From Anaerosolibacter sp. (GTDB lineage Bacteria > Bacillota > Clostridia > Peptostreptococcales > Thermotaleaceae), in NCBI RefSeq assembly GCF_029240175.1, contig NZ_JARBTM010000009.1, positions 1-64,000 on the forward strand: a DNA stretch of 64,000 nt, in the 5' to 3' direction. A program made the translations under genes and the position numbers. The notes below the pieces were generated by a model. The model saw nothing but the letters and a program-made list of their open reading frames with translations. It ran no database searches and had not been told where the DNA came from. Below, piece by piece: positions 55,561 through 64,000 of the stretch (position 1 is its first letter; each line of letters begins with the position of its first letter).

Positions 55561-57315
55561 ATGGAAAACAAAGAGGGGAAAATGATCGTGTGGGCTGTCA
55601 TGGCAATGCTCATTTTTGCGCTGCTGACTATAGCCCAGGCTGATCAGCAGGAAAATGAAGTGGCATTACAGCAAAGTGAATTACCAATAAAAGAAATGAA
55701 TACAGCAGCGGATAGGGAGAACGTTGGGGAGAATAGTTCAATAGAAATGAATGAACCCATAAGGGTAGACATGGAAACTCAAAAAGACATCATGGAGGAA
55801 CTCATCCAACAAGAGGCAAGCATCAACCTAGAGAAGATTGATCTAACCATATTAGAGAAACTAAAGTATGATGTGGCAAAAGGAAAAGAAATCATCGCTG
55901 ATTTTACAAGAAATGATAAAATCATCATGGATACAGGAAATAATTATTCGACAGTAAAAGGTGTCACTTGCTTTCGGGGAAACCATTATCGAGATTCTGC
56001 CAGTTTTGGTTTTGCAGAGATTAACGAAAGAAAACTAGAAATTCAATGGCAGATTCCCATCGGAGGAATTGATAGCTGGACAGGCGTAGGATGGAATGGA
56101 CAACCATCTATTGTTGAGTGGTCTAAAGAATTGAAAAACACCATGAATATAATCGAAGAGAAAAAGGCTAAAGAAGATTTGCGTGAGGTAATCTATGCAG
56201 CGTTAGATGGCAAGGTCTATTTTCTCGATCTTGAGGATGGAACCCCTACCCGTGAAAAGATTCAAATTCCTGGTCCCGTAAAGGGTAGTCTTACTGTTGA
56301 CCCTCGGGGAATACCCCTGTTATACGTAGGTCAAGGGATTAATACTGTTCAAGGAAAAAGAGTTGAAATGGGGTATCGAATATATAGCTTGATAGACCAA
56401 CAGAAGCTATTCTTTATCAACGGGTCTGATTCATTTGCTTTTAGAAGTTGGGCAGCCTTTGATTCCACGGCACTAATAGATGAAAAAACAGATACCATGC
56501 TGTTGGCAGGAGAAAACGGCATTTTTTATACTGTAAAATTAAATACAGACTATGATAAAATAGCAAATACAATCACTATAGACCCTGAAGTTATGAAATA
56601 CAGATATCGCATAACAGGAAATAATTATCAGGGAATAGAAAACTCAGTGGCCGTTTATAAGAACCTAGCCTATTTTGCAGATAATGGAGGGTGGTTACAA
56701 TGCATAGATCTAAACACCTTAACGCCTATTTGGGTCAGGGATATTACTGACGATACGGACAGTACTGTAGTGATTGAGGAGGAAAAAGAAGATCAAGTTA
56801 ACCTCTATACAGCCTGCGAAGTAGATAAGCAAGGTGCAAAAGGGATAAGCTATATCCGAAAAATCGATGCGCTCACTGGTCAATTGAGTTGGGAGAAAGC
56901 TTATGCATGCGATTCTAAACTGGGAGATAAACCTAATAATGGTGGGGCTCTAGCGACACCAGTAGTTGGAAAAAATTCTTTAAACCACATGGTGATATAT
57001 AATCTTGCACGTTGGGGCGGGTTTAATAGAGGTTTACTTGTTGCCCTAGATAAAAACACAGGTGAAGAAGTATGGCGCTTAGAATTAGCCAACTATTCAT
57101 GGAGTTCTCCTGTAGATGTATATACAGAAGAGGGTGAAGGATATATTGTTGTCTGCGATTCTGCAGGAAAGATGCATCTAGTAGATGGTTTAACAGGACA
57201 TACATTAGATGTCATTGAGTTAGGTGCGAATGTAGAAGGTTCTCCAGCCGTGTTCGACAATATGGTTGTCGTTGGAACAAGGGGACAAAAAATATACGGG
57301 GTTAGAATCTACTAA
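55561..57315 (+). CDS. Exported PQQ-like beta-propeller protein
   Basis: The 584 residues start with a signal anchor (KMIVWAVMAMLIFALLTIAQA), then an acidic low-complexity linker, then repeats of the PQQ/quinoprotein beta-propeller kind (IYAALDGKVYFLDLEDGTPT; AYFADNGGWLQCIDLNTLTPIWVRDI; LLVALDKNTGEEVWRLELANYSWSSPVDVY). It is a probable surface-anchored scaffold or assembly factor. The start at 55561 has GGAGG 8 nt upstream. The ATG at 55546 overlaps that site. The function is unknown. Confidence 0.85.
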   Translation: MENKEGKMIVWAVMAMLIFALLTIAQADQQENEVALQQSELPIKEMNTAADRENVGENSSIEMNEPIRVDMETQKDIMEELIQQEASINLEKIDLTILEKLKYDVAKGKEIIADFTRNDKIIMDTGNNYSTVKGVTCFRGNHYRDSASFGFAEINERKLEIQWQIPIGGIDSWTGVGWNGQPSIVEWSKELKNTMNIIEEKKAKEDLREVIYAALDGKVYFLDLEDGTPTREKIQIPGPVKGSLTVDPRGIPLLYVGQGINTVQGKRVEMGYRIYSLIDQQKLFFINGSDSFAFRSWAAFDSTALIDEKTDTMLLAGENGIFYTVKLNTDYDKIANTITIDPEVMKYRYRITGNNYQGIENSVAVYKNLAYFADNGGWLQCIDLNTLTPIWVRDITDDTDSTVVIEEEKEDQVNLYTACEVDKQGAKGISYIRKIDALTGQLSWEKAYACDSKLGDKPNNGGALATPVVGKNSLNHMVIYNLARWGGFNRGLLVALDKNTGEEVWRLELANYSWSSPVDVYTEEGEGYIVVCDSAGKMHLVDGLTGHTLDVIELGANVEGSPAVFDNMVVVGTRGQKIYGVRIY

Positions 57316-57327
57316 TAAATAAGTTAA

Positions 57328-57366
57328 AATGTTGTTCTCATATCAGATATGAGAACAACATTCTTT
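57328..57366 (+). terminator. Terminator after the PQQ-like gene
   Basis: A 15-bp stem, AATGTTGTTCTCATA and its complement with a TCAGA loop, is followed by a short T-run. Confidence 0.78.
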
Positions 57367-57402
57367 GCTAAATATTCCAAGAGACAGAACATCCATGAAT
57401 AA

Positions 57403-57609
57403 CTAGTAATTCATAACCATCCTTAGATCAAAGAAGGATAAGTCATCCTTTTCAGTTCCTTGGCCCCAGAAATTCATGGAGCAATTTCGCTTTTCCTCAT
57501 TTTCATTATGATCCTTTGGTATATGAATTTGTTTTTTATTACCTAAAATAGAACCAAGGGTCTTATCTTTTGTTGAAGTCATTAGGTTTACTGCTGTTGC
57601 ATTGTACAT
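57403..57609 (-). CDS. 68-residue hypothetical protein downstream of a T-box and repeat LR
   Basis: The start is ATG 57609 (MYNATAVNLMTSTKDKTLGSILGNKK), with the strong site AAAGGAGGAG 5 nt upstream. The product is hydrophilic, with no signal or membrane segment, and ends FFDLRMVMNY. I do not recognise it. It is the only ORF that the leftward T-box transcript can reach, after the T-box terminator and repeat LR copy 2, which suggests isoleucine-linked expression. Confidence 0.6.
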   Translation of the reverse strand: MYNATAVNLMTSTKDKTLGSILGNKKQIHIPKDHNENEEKRNCSMNFWGQGTEKDDLSFFDLRMVMNY

Positions 57610-57653
57610 ACAAACTCCTCCTTTTATGTGTTCATCGGTTGAAGTAAAATCAG

Positions 57654-57866
57654 ATAAAAAATGCATCTAACGATGCCTTCGCTAGGGGAACCTAGTTCCC
57701 CTTCGACGGCTGCTAAGCAGCCTGAGCACCCCTCTTACTACGGCATGGGAATACTTCCCCTGCACCCCTGAATTTTTATTGTAAAATATTTCAAAATCCT
57801 TATACTCCTTGTTCTTACTAAGGTTGATACTAATCAAAAACTATATTTTCTTAGACAATAAAAAAT
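57654..57866 (-). repeat. Leader repeat LR, copy 2 (leftward leader)
   Basis: This is the reverse complement of 11522-11732. Read leftward it begins TTTTTTATTGTCT, the T-run of the T-box terminator, and ends with the GCATC/GATGC hairpin and six T's. A start codon follows 45 nt later. The hairpin-rich ~118 nt differ from copy 1 at only two positions, while the first 95 nt differ at about 17. Confidence 0.85.
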
Positions 57867-58148
57867 ACCCGCTCTTAAAAAGATATCTTAAGGGCGAGTA
57901 GTAGCTCACGGTACCACCTTAATTATTTCACCTATATGCTATAGGAAGAAATATCTTTTTCAGTTCAATCAAACCTAAGCCGTTATCGAGGCTAATCGGT
58001 ATCAACTACTTTCCTAAGATTTAGAAGATACTGCTCGGGAGTGATCCATACTTTATAACAGTGCCGGTTTCCAGCAATTCACCGACTCTCTGAAACTGTT
58101 TGCTAAAATATCCTTCTCCTTCAACACGTTTTGAATATTCAGTTATTT
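57861..58148 (-). promoter_or_regulatory. T-box leader, leftward
   Basis: Read on the minus strand it has the stem I entry AGAGAGTCGGTG, the specifier-loop region ATGGATCACTCCCGAGC, the T-box AAGGTGGTACCGTG (57907-57920) and a terminator (CGCCCTTAA/TTAAGAGCGGG then ATTTTTT, 57861-57900). Aligned with other T-boxes the specifier is most likely AUC (Ile), though UGG just before it is a weaker alternative. Uncharged tRNA would favour antitermination into repeat LR and the 68-codon ORF. Confidence 0.88.
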
Positions 58149-58154
58149 CTAAAA

Positions 58155-58183
58155 ATTATAACAACTTATACATAGGATGTCAA
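58155..58183 (-). promoter_or_regulatory. Consensus promoter of the leftward T-box
   Basis: On the minus strand, TTGACA (58178-58183) and TATAAT (58155-58160) are separated by exactly 17 nt. This is a perfect sigma-A consensus, the strongest promoter in the window. Confidence 0.9.
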
Positions 58184-58442
58184 TATACATTTTGAAAAAA
58201 ATATATGGAAAAATATACAGATCCCACTAAGGTCTAGAAAGATTACAGAAAAATTTAACGGGTTTATCAGTACGCCAAGCCTTTGGATTCTGAAAAATTT
58301 AAAAAATCTTATGGAAATTTTAAAAGTGAATAAGAATTTTTATACAGTCTATCATGGCTAAATAACTGGGATTTGGCCGCATCTAACATGGGTGAATATC
58401 ACTAGGAATTGATGGAATAGAAAAAAAATTTAAAAAATTATG

Positions 58443-58472
58443 TTGACGACTATAAGATTCCCATGGTAATAT
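58443..58472 (+). promoter_or_regulatory. Promoter of the ilvC-cimA-leuCDB operon
   Basis: TTGACG (58443-58448) and TAATAT (58467-58472) lie 18 nt apart, just ahead of the rightward T-box. The 260 bp between the two divergent promoters show nothing else. Confidence 0.7.
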
Positions 58473-58519
58473 TAAAAACAATAAATCGAAAACCAAAACA
58501 CATAAAAATGTGATGAGGG

Positions 58520-58786
58520 AGAAGGGTGTTTTACAGAATCAGTTTCAGAGAGTCGGTGGTCGCTGCGAACCGATACTGTGGTAGGATACAAATCGCTCCT
58601 GAGCAGTTGCCTTGAAAGACATTTCATAAACGTAAGTAAAGGCAAACGGGAAGTTCCGTTACAGACTGAGGGTTTGATAGAACCTAGAAGAGAGGTTTCT
58701 TATTTATAGAAACAATTAGGGTGGTAACGCGTGGAATATAACCTCGTCCCTGCAAAGATAGCATCATGCAGTGGCGAGGATTTTTT
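58520..58786 (+). promoter_or_regulatory. T-box leader of the ilvC operon
   Basis: The stem I entry CAGAGAGTCGGTGG, a specifier loop around ATACAAATCGCTCCTGAGC, the canonical T-box AGGGTGGTAACGCG (58718-58731), and a terminator with CCTCG...CGAGG arms plus six T's (58742-58786). The specifier reads as AUC, isoleucine. That fits an operon making isoleucine by the citramalate route. Confidence 0.92.
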
Positions 58787-58880
58787 ATACCCAAAATCCC
58801 GGATTCTTTCTGATAACCATTTTGTCAATCAGGTTAAATTATTTTAAATAAAATATAAAATCATTAGGAGGAAAATGAAA

Positions 58881-59873
58881 ATGGCAAAATTATATTACGA
58901 AAAGGACTGTAACATTGAATTCTTATATGGAAAGAAGGTAGCTGTAATTGGATATGGCAGTCAGGGGCATGCCCATGCATTAAACTTGCATGAATCTGGT
59001 GTTGATGTGGTGGTTGGCTTATATGAAGGGAGTAAATCATGGAAATTAGCTGAAGAGGCAGGGTTAAAGGTTGCAGTTGCAGCAGATGCTGCGAAAGCTG
59101 CCGATGTAATTGTCATCCTAATCAATGATGAAAAGCAGGTGGATTTATACCAAGAGAGTATTAAACCTCATCTTACTGCCGGCAAGTATTTGGTTTTTGC
59201 CCATGGCTTCAATATCCACTATGGTCAGATCCTTCCACCATCAGATGTAAATGTTTTTATGGTGGCACCAAAGGGGCCGGGACATACAGTAAGGAGTCAG
59301 TATCAGGAAGGCAAAGGCGTACCTTGTTTGGTAGCTGTTCATCAAGATGTAACGGGTGATACAAAGCAGGTTGCTTTAGCCTATGCCGCAGGGGTTGGCG
59401 GATCTCGAGCAGGGGTATTGGAAACTACCTTCAAGGAAGAAACAGAAACTGATTTGTTTGGTGAACAGGCGGTATTATGTGGTGGTGTTACAGAACTGAT
59501 AAAGGCAGGCTTTGAAGTATTGGTGGAAGCAGGATATGAACCAGAAAGTGCATACTTTGAATGTTTACATGAGATGAAGCTGATCGTCGATATGATTAAC
59601 CAAGGCGGTTTAAGTTATATGCGTTACTCCATCAGTGATACTGCAGAGTATGGAGATTATTCTGTTGGAAAAAGAATCGTGACAGGAGAAACAAAAAAAG
59701 AGATGAAAAAAGTGCTTGAAGAGGTGCAGGATGGCACCTTCGCAAAGAACTGGATTCTTGAAAATAAAGCAAATCGACCAATGTTTAATGCAAAAAGAAA
59801 GATGGAACAAAATCATCAAATTGAAGTAGTGGGTAGAGAATTAAGAGAAATGATGAGCTGGCTTAAAAAATAA
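58881..59873 (+). CDS. ilvC: Ketol-acid reductoisomerase
   Basis: The enzyme converts acetohydroxy acids to dihydroxy acids with NAD(P)H and Mg2+, in valine and isoleucine synthesis. The 330 residues show the Rossmann motif [26 protein letters not shown], then [12 protein letters not shown] and the metal-ligand helix region [12 protein letters not shown]. It is the short class I form. ATG 58881 is chosen because AGGAGG is 9 nt upstream. The ATG at 58875 would leave only 3. First gene of the T-box operon. Confidence 0.96.
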   Translation: MAKLYYEKDCNIEFLYGKKVAVIGYGSQGHAHALNLHESGVDVVVGLYEGSKSWKLAEEAGLKVAVAADAAKAADVIVILINDEKQVDLYQESIKPHLTAGKYLVFAHGFNIHYGQILPPSDVNVFMVAPKGPGHTVRSQYQEGKGVPCLVAVHQDVTGDTKQVALAYAAGVGGSRAGVLETTFKEETETDLFGEQAVLCGGVTELIKAGFEVLVEAGYEPESAYFECLHEMKLIVDMINQGGLSYMRYSISDTAEYGDYSVGKRIVTGETKKEMKKVLEEVQDGTFAKNWILENKANRPMFNAKRKMEQNHQIEVVGRELREMMSWLKK

Positions 59874-59927
59874 TTGGTAAGTGATAGGAATGTAAAAAAC
59901 GCTTTTGAGGGAGCAGGAGGTGGTAAG

Positions 59928-61538
59928 ATGACCAAGGAAAAAATAGAGGTATTTGATTCTACTTTAAGGGATGGCGCTCAAGCTGAGGGTATTTCCTTTT
60001 CAGTAGAAGACAAATTAAAAATAGTTAAGGCTCTGGATGCCTTAGGAATAAGCTATATTGAAGCAGGAAATCCAGGATCAAACCCTAAAGATTTAGAGTT
60101 CTTTGAAAGAGTTAGAGGAATGAAATTGGTGAATGCGAAGCTGACGGCCTTCGGCAGCACAAGAAGACCAGATACTCCAGTAGAGGAAGATGCCAATGTA
60201 CAGTCTCTTTTAGAGGCCAATTCAGAGGTTATCGCAATATTTGGTAAGAGCTGGGATTTTCATGTAACAGAAATTATCAAAACCACATTGGATGAAAATC
60301 TTAATATGATCATGGATACCATCTCGTATTTTAAAAGCAAAGGAAAAGAAGTGATCTTTGACGCAGAACATTTCTTTGACGGATATAAAGCAAATGCTCA
60401 GTATGCCCTGAAGGCTCTAGAAGCAGCCGTAAAAGGCGGAGTAGATTGGTTGGTATTATGCGAAACGAACGGTGGAGCTTTTCCAGATGACGTATACAGT
60501 ATTACAAAAACTGTGTGTGAAAAGTTTCCTGTAAAGATAGGAATTCACTGTCATAACGATGGAGGGATGGCAGTAGCCAACACCATTATGGCAGTTAAGG
60601 CAGGAGCAACTCAGGTTCAGGGAACTTATATTGGTTTCGGAGAAAGATGTGGGAATGTAAACTTAAGTACAGTGATTGCAAATCTACAATTGAAACGAAG
60701 TTACCAGTGTATACCATCGAATCAATTAATGAATCTAACACCTACAGCACGATTTGTTGCGGAGGTATCCAATATCAGCTTGAACGAAAGGGAGCCATAT
60801 ATAGGAAACAGCGCTTTTGCCCATAAGGGTGGTATGCATATAGATGGCGTTATGAAGGCCAATCATTCCTTTGAACATGTAAATCCCGATAAGGTAGGAA
60901 ATGAGAGAAGAATCCTCATGTCAGAGGTTTCTGGAAAAACGACGATACTATCAAAAATACAGAAAATAAATCCCAATATAAAGAAAAATTCCTTAGAAAC
61001 TCAGGAAATTATGAATTGTTTAAAGAAAATGGAGCATGAGGGTTATCAATTCGAAGGGGCAGAAAGTTCCTTTGAGTTGATGATCAGAAAGCACCTAGGA
61101 AAGTATAAACCCTTCTTCCAATTAAAACATTATAAAATCATCGGAGAGCAACCTTCCCAGGATGGAGACAGCTCTACTGCAGTGGTGAAATTGACGGTGG
61201 AGGGAAAGGATGCCCTTACCGTAGCTGAAGGAAATGGCCCTGTTAATGCCTTAGATAAGGCATTAAGAAAAGCATTGGAGGAATTCTATCCTGTGCTAAA
61301 AGAAGTATATCTCTCGGATTATAAGGTAAGGGTTGTAGATACCAAGAAGGCTACAGGAGCAAGGGTGAGGGTTTTGATTGAATCCACCGATGGACATGAT
61401 GTATGGACCACTGTAGGGTTATCTACAGATATTATTGAAGCTAGTTGGATTGCTTTGGTGGACTCTATTGAATATAAACTATTAAAAGAAATTGAGAAAA
61501 AAGCAAATATATACCTGGTAGAACAACGAATCAATTAA
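59928..61538 (+). CDS. cimA: Citramalate synthase
   Basis: The enzyme condenses pyruvate and acetyl-CoA to citramalate, the first step of threonine-independent isoleucine synthesis. The 536 residues have the HMGL-like barrel (IEVFDSTLRDGAQAEGISFSVEDK; GIHCHNDGGMAVANTI) and a C-terminal LeuA-type allosteric domain. The AQAEGISFS sequence after TLRDG is that of the citramalate branch rather than isopropylmalate synthase. The start at 59928 follows AGGAGGTG. The Ile T-box and adjacent leuCDB agree with the assignment. Confidence 0.88.
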   Translation: MTKEKIEVFDSTLRDGAQAEGISFSVEDKLKIVKALDALGISYIEAGNPGSNPKDLEFFERVRGMKLVNAKLTAFGSTRRPDTPVEEDANVQSLLEANSEVIAIFGKSWDFHVTEIIKTTLDENLNMIMDTISYFKSKGKEVIFDAEHFFDGYKANAQYALKALEAAVKGGVDWLVLCETNGGAFPDDVYSITKTVCEKFPVKIGIHCHNDGGMAVANTIMAVKAGATQVQGTYIGFGERCGNVNLSTVIANLQLKRSYQCIPSNQLMNLTPTARFVAEVSNISLNEREPYIGNSAFAHKGGMHIDGVMKANHSFEHVNPDKVGNERRILMSEVSGKTTILSKIQKINPNIKKNSLETQEIMNCLKKMEHEGYQFEGAESSFELMIRKHLGKYKPFFQLKHYKIIGEQPSQDGDSSTAVVKLTVEGKDALTVAEGNGPVNALDKALRKALEEFYPVLKEVYLSDYKVRVVDTKKATGARVRVLIESTDGHDVWTTVGLSTDIIEASWIALVDSIEYKLLKEIEKKANIYLVEQRIN

Positions 61539-61580
61539 AGGGTGCATGAACCTTAATATAGAGAGCTGGGAGGAATAAAT

Positions 61581-62843
61581 ATGGGAATGACAATGACACA
61601 AAAAATTCTTGCTGCCCATGCAGGTGTGGAAAAAGTAGAAGTAGGGCAACTGATCCAAGTGGATTTAGATTTGGTTTTGGGTAATGATATTACAACCCCA
61701 GTGGCGGTGAAGGAATTTGCCAAAATGAGACTCAAAGAAGTATTTGACAAGAAAAAAGTGGCCATCGTTCCTGACCATTTTACACCGAATAAAGATATTA
61801 AGTCAGCTGAACAATGTAAATGTATTCGTGAGTTTGCATACGATATGGAAATCGAGAATTATTTTGAAATCGGTGAAATGGGAATAGAGCATGGTTTAAT
61901 TCCAGAGAAGGGATTAGTTGTTCCAGGGGATGTAGCCATCGGAGCTGATTCTCATACCTGTACCTATGGCGCACTAGGCGCATTTTCCACGGGAATTGGA
62001 AGTACGGATATGGCAGCAGGCATGGCTACTGGGAAGTGCTGGTTTAAGGTTCCTGGCGCAATTAAGTTTGTATTAAAAGGGAAACCTGCTGAATGGGTTA
62101 GTGGTAAAGATATCATTCTTCATATCATTGGTATGATTGGTGTAGATGGTGCCCTATATAAATCTATGGAATTTGTAGGCGATGGATTAAAGCATCTATC
62201 TATGGATGATCGATTTTCTATGGCAAACATGGCAATTGAAGCAGGGGGTAAAAATGGTATTTTCCCAGTAGATGATCTTACCTTATCTTATGTAAAGGAA
62301 CACGCTCAAAGATCATATAAAGTGTATGTAGCAGATGAAGATGCTGTTTATGATGAGGTCTATGAGATAGATTTAAGTACGCTGTCTCCAACTGTGGCAT
62401 TTCCACATCTTCCGGACAATACCCGGAAAATTGATGAAGTAGGAGAGGTAAAAATAGATCAGGTGGTTATTGGCTCTTGTACCAATGGTCGTATCGAGGA
62501 TCTTCGAGTTGCAGCGAAGATACTAGACGGTAAAAAGGTAGCAAAAGGCGTGAGGGTAATTGTCTTCCCTGTAACCCAGAAGGTTTATCTACAAGCGATA
62601 GAAGAAGGTTTAATACAAACCTTTATCAAAGCTGGCGTTGTGGTAAGTACGCCTACCTGTGGTCCTTGTCTTGGGGGGCATATGGGAATTTTGGCAAAGG
62701 GAGAAAGAGCTATTGCTACAACAAATCGAAACTTTGTGGGTAGGATGGGACATCCAGAATCAGAGGTGTATTTAGCAAGCCCAGCAGTGGCAGCGGCTTC
62801 TGCATTGACAGGAAAAATCACAAATCCCAAAGACGTAGCATAA
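61581..62843 (+). CDS. leuC: Isopropylmalate/citramalate isomerase large subunit
   Basis: This is an aconitase-family [4Fe-4S] hydratase. The 420 residues are of the short archaeal/clostridial LeuC type. Cluster cysteines are in [22 protein letters not shown] and [12 protein letters not shown]. With LeuD it isomerises citramalate to methylmalate and isopropylmalate. A GGGAGGAA site precedes the ATG. Confidence 0.95.
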   Translation: MGMTMTQKILAAHAGVEKVEVGQLIQVDLDLVLGNDITTPVAVKEFAKMRLKEVFDKKKVAIVPDHFTPNKDIKSAEQCKCIREFAYDMEIENYFEIGEMGIEHGLIPEKGLVVPGDVAIGADSHTCTYGALGAFSTGIGSTDMAAGMATGKCWFKVPGAIKFVLKGKPAEWVSGKDIILHIIGMIGVDGALYKSMEFVGDGLKHLSMDDRFSMANMAIEAGGKNGIFPVDDLTLSYVKEHAQRSYKVYVADEDAVYDEVYEIDLSTLSPTVAFPHLPDNTRKIDEVGEVKIDQVVIGSCTNGRIEDLRVAAKILDGKKVAKGVRVIVFPVTQKVYLQAIEEGLIQTFIKAGVVVSTPTCGPCLGGHMGILAKGERAIATTNRNFVGRMGHPESEVYLASPAVAAASALTGKITNPKDVA

Positions 62844-62856
62844 AAGGAGGTTTATT

Positions 62857-63351
62857 ATGAAAGCCAATGGAAAAGTTTTTAAATATGGAAGTAATGTAGA
62901 TACGGATGTCATCATCCCTGCAAGGTACTTAAATACATCGGATCCTGCTGAATTGGCAAAGCATTGTATGGAAGATATTGATGCTGAATTTGTCAATGAA
63001 GTTGAACCAGGAGATATCATTGTTGCAGATAAAAACTTTGGATGTGGTTCCTCCAGAGAACATGCTCCTATTGCAATCAAGGCTGCGGGTGTATCCTGTG
63101 TAATCGCAACTACCTTCGCAAGGATTTTTTATCGAAATGCAATCAATATTGGTTTACCGATTCTTGAGTGCCCAGAGGCAGTAGAGAAAATTCAGAAAGG
63201 TGATGTGGTAGAGATTGACTTTAGCAAAGGTGTCATTCACAACATGACAAAATGTGAGTCTTATCAATCTCAGCCCTTTCCAGAATTCATTCAAGAAATA
63301 ATGGCTGCCGATGGGCTCGTCAAATATATAACAAAAAGCTTACAAGAATAG
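62857..63351 (+). CDS. leuD: Isopropylmalate/citramalate isomerase small subunit
   Basis: The 164-residue swivel-domain subunit carries [16 protein letters not shown] and [18 protein letters not shown], the LeuD substrate loop. It lies 13 nt after leuC with AAAGGAGG. It is the partner of LeuC in both the leucine and citramalate pathways. Confidence 0.95.
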   Translation: MKANGKVFKYGSNVDTDVIIPARYLNTSDPAELAKHCMEDIDAEFVNEVEPGDIIVADKNFGCGSSREHAPIAIKAAGVSCVIATTFARIFYRNAINIGLPILECPEAVEKIQKGDVVEIDFSKGVIHNMTKCESYQSQPFPEFIQEIMAADGLVKYITKSLQE

Positions 63352-63369
63352 ATGGTTGGAGGGAATAAA

Positions 63370-64000
63370 ATGAAATACAATATAGCATTAATCCCTGGAG
63401 ATGGAATTGGCCCAGAGGTAATTAGGGAGACCGTAAAGGTATTGAATACCGTTGGGGAGACCTTTGGTCATCAGTTTGAATTTGAAGAAGTATTGGTAGG
63501 AGGATGTGCCTATGATGCTACAGGGCATCCATTACCCCAGGTTTCCTTAGCGGTTTGTAAAAGGAGCGATGCAGTGCTATTAGGTGCAGTTGGAGGTAAT
63601 AAATGGGATACACTGCCTGGCAATTTAAGACCAGAGGCTGCTTTGCTGGGATTAAGGGAGGCTTTAGGATTATATGCCAATCTACGTCCGGCTGTACTGC
63701 ATCAAGCCCTAAAAAATGCGTGTCCTCTTAAACCTGAAATTGTAGGTGACGGCATTGATATCTGTGTGGTAAGAGAACTTATCGGCGGCATTTATTTTGG
63801 TGAAAGAGGCCGTAGGAAAGACGGAAAAATGGGTGAAGAGGCCTTTGATACGGAAGCCTATAGCGTGGGAGAAGTAGAAAGAATTGGGCGTTTAGCATTT
63901 GAGATGGCATTAAAAAGGGATAGAAAGGTCATCAGCGTGGATAAAGCCAATGTGTTGGAGAGCTCTAGGCTTTGGCGCTCTGTAATGCTAGAAGTAGCCA
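63370..64000 (+). CDS. leuB: 3-isopropylmalate dehydrogenase (3' truncated by window)
   Basis: ATG 63370 follows TTGGAGGGAA. The frame stays open to the window end, 210 codons: MKYNIALIPGDGIGPEV, GAVGGNKWDTLPGNLRPE, LRPAVLHQALKNACPLKP, VVRELIGGIYFGERG and SVDKANVLESSRLWR, all LeuB signatures. It oxidatively decarboxylates isopropylmalate, or methylmalate to 2-oxobutyrate in the citramalate route. The C-terminal ~145 residues lie outside the window. Confidence 0.95.
   Translation, partial: MKYNIALIPGDGIGPEVIRETVKVLNTVGETFGHQFEFEEVLVGGCAYDATGHPLPQVSLAVCKRSDAVLLGAVGGNKWDTLPGNLRPEAALLGLREALGLYANLRPAVLHQALKNACPLKPEIVGDGIDICVVRELIGGIYFGERGRRKDGKMGEEAFDTEAYSVGEVERIGRLAFEMALKRDRKVISVDKANVLESSRLWRSVMLEVA

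Overview
The window is from a low-GC, anaerobic, amino-acid-fermenting Firmicute. The selenoprotein glycine reductase genes, the Na+/H+-type membrane pyrophosphatase, the clostridial tmRNA tag (ANDNYVLAA) and the gene content point to an Alkaliphilus-like member of the Clostridia. That assignment is inferred from gene content, not from a search.

Layout. 1-4.8 kb: glycine reductase genes grdA (5' end cut off by the window), grdB, grdC and grdD. grdA and grdB each carry an in-frame UGA read as selenocysteine. 5.0-9.8 kb: a BMP-type lipoprotein with an ABC ATPase and two permeases, probably a nucleoside importer. 10-17.3 kb: rpoN (sigma-54), then the glycolytic block cggR-gapA and pgk-tpiA-eno, with a good sigma-A promoter and a CggR-type tandem operator ahead of cggR. 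17.4-25.4 kb: secG, hppA, a DUF1294 protein, rnr, a HAD phosphatase, a TrkA-C membrane protein, smpB and ssrA. The ssrA gene is split in its T-loop by a 306-nt group I intron.

25.4-43.0 kb is accessory DNA that starts at the 3' end of ssrA. Copies of the ssrA 3' terminus recur at 27141-27152 and 43011-43021, each followed by a terminator. Other ssrA-derived pieces lie inside (39268-39328 and 41378-41447). This looks like stacked, decayed ssrA-integrating islands without a surviving integrase. Cargo: a periplasmic-sensor histidine kinase and a sigma-54 activator that very probably drive a TRAP transporter from a clear -24/-12 promoter, a beta-keto acid cleavage enzyme, an EamA exporter, a Fic protein, a TetR regulator with its operator, an alpha/beta hydrolase, and a six-repeat PLL-like lectin.

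43.1-48.3 kb holds three DEAD-box helicases around a cold-shock protein. 48.6-54.5 kb holds two GGDEF/HD-GYP proteins flanking an AgrB-AgrD quorum-sensing pair and a small membrane protein, with no AgrA or complete AgrC. 54.8-57.4 kb holds a GNAT and a PQQ-type beta-propeller protein. 57.4-64 kb holds two divergent T-box leaders. The rightward one controls ilvC-cimA-leuC-leuD-leuB, an isoleucine route through citramalate, and its apparent AUC specifier fits that. The leftward one has a perfect consensus promoter but reads only into a repeat and a 68-codon ORF.

The most unusual signal is a ~210-bp sequence present twice in sense orientation (11522-11732 on +, 57654-57866 on -). Each copy sits in a 5' leader just after a known regulatory element, ends in a terminator-like hairpin, and is followed 30-45 nt later by a start codon. 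Its hairpin-rich 3' half is almost invariant while the AT-rich 5' half has drifted. It may be an undescribed cis-acting RNA or a small non-coding mobile element.
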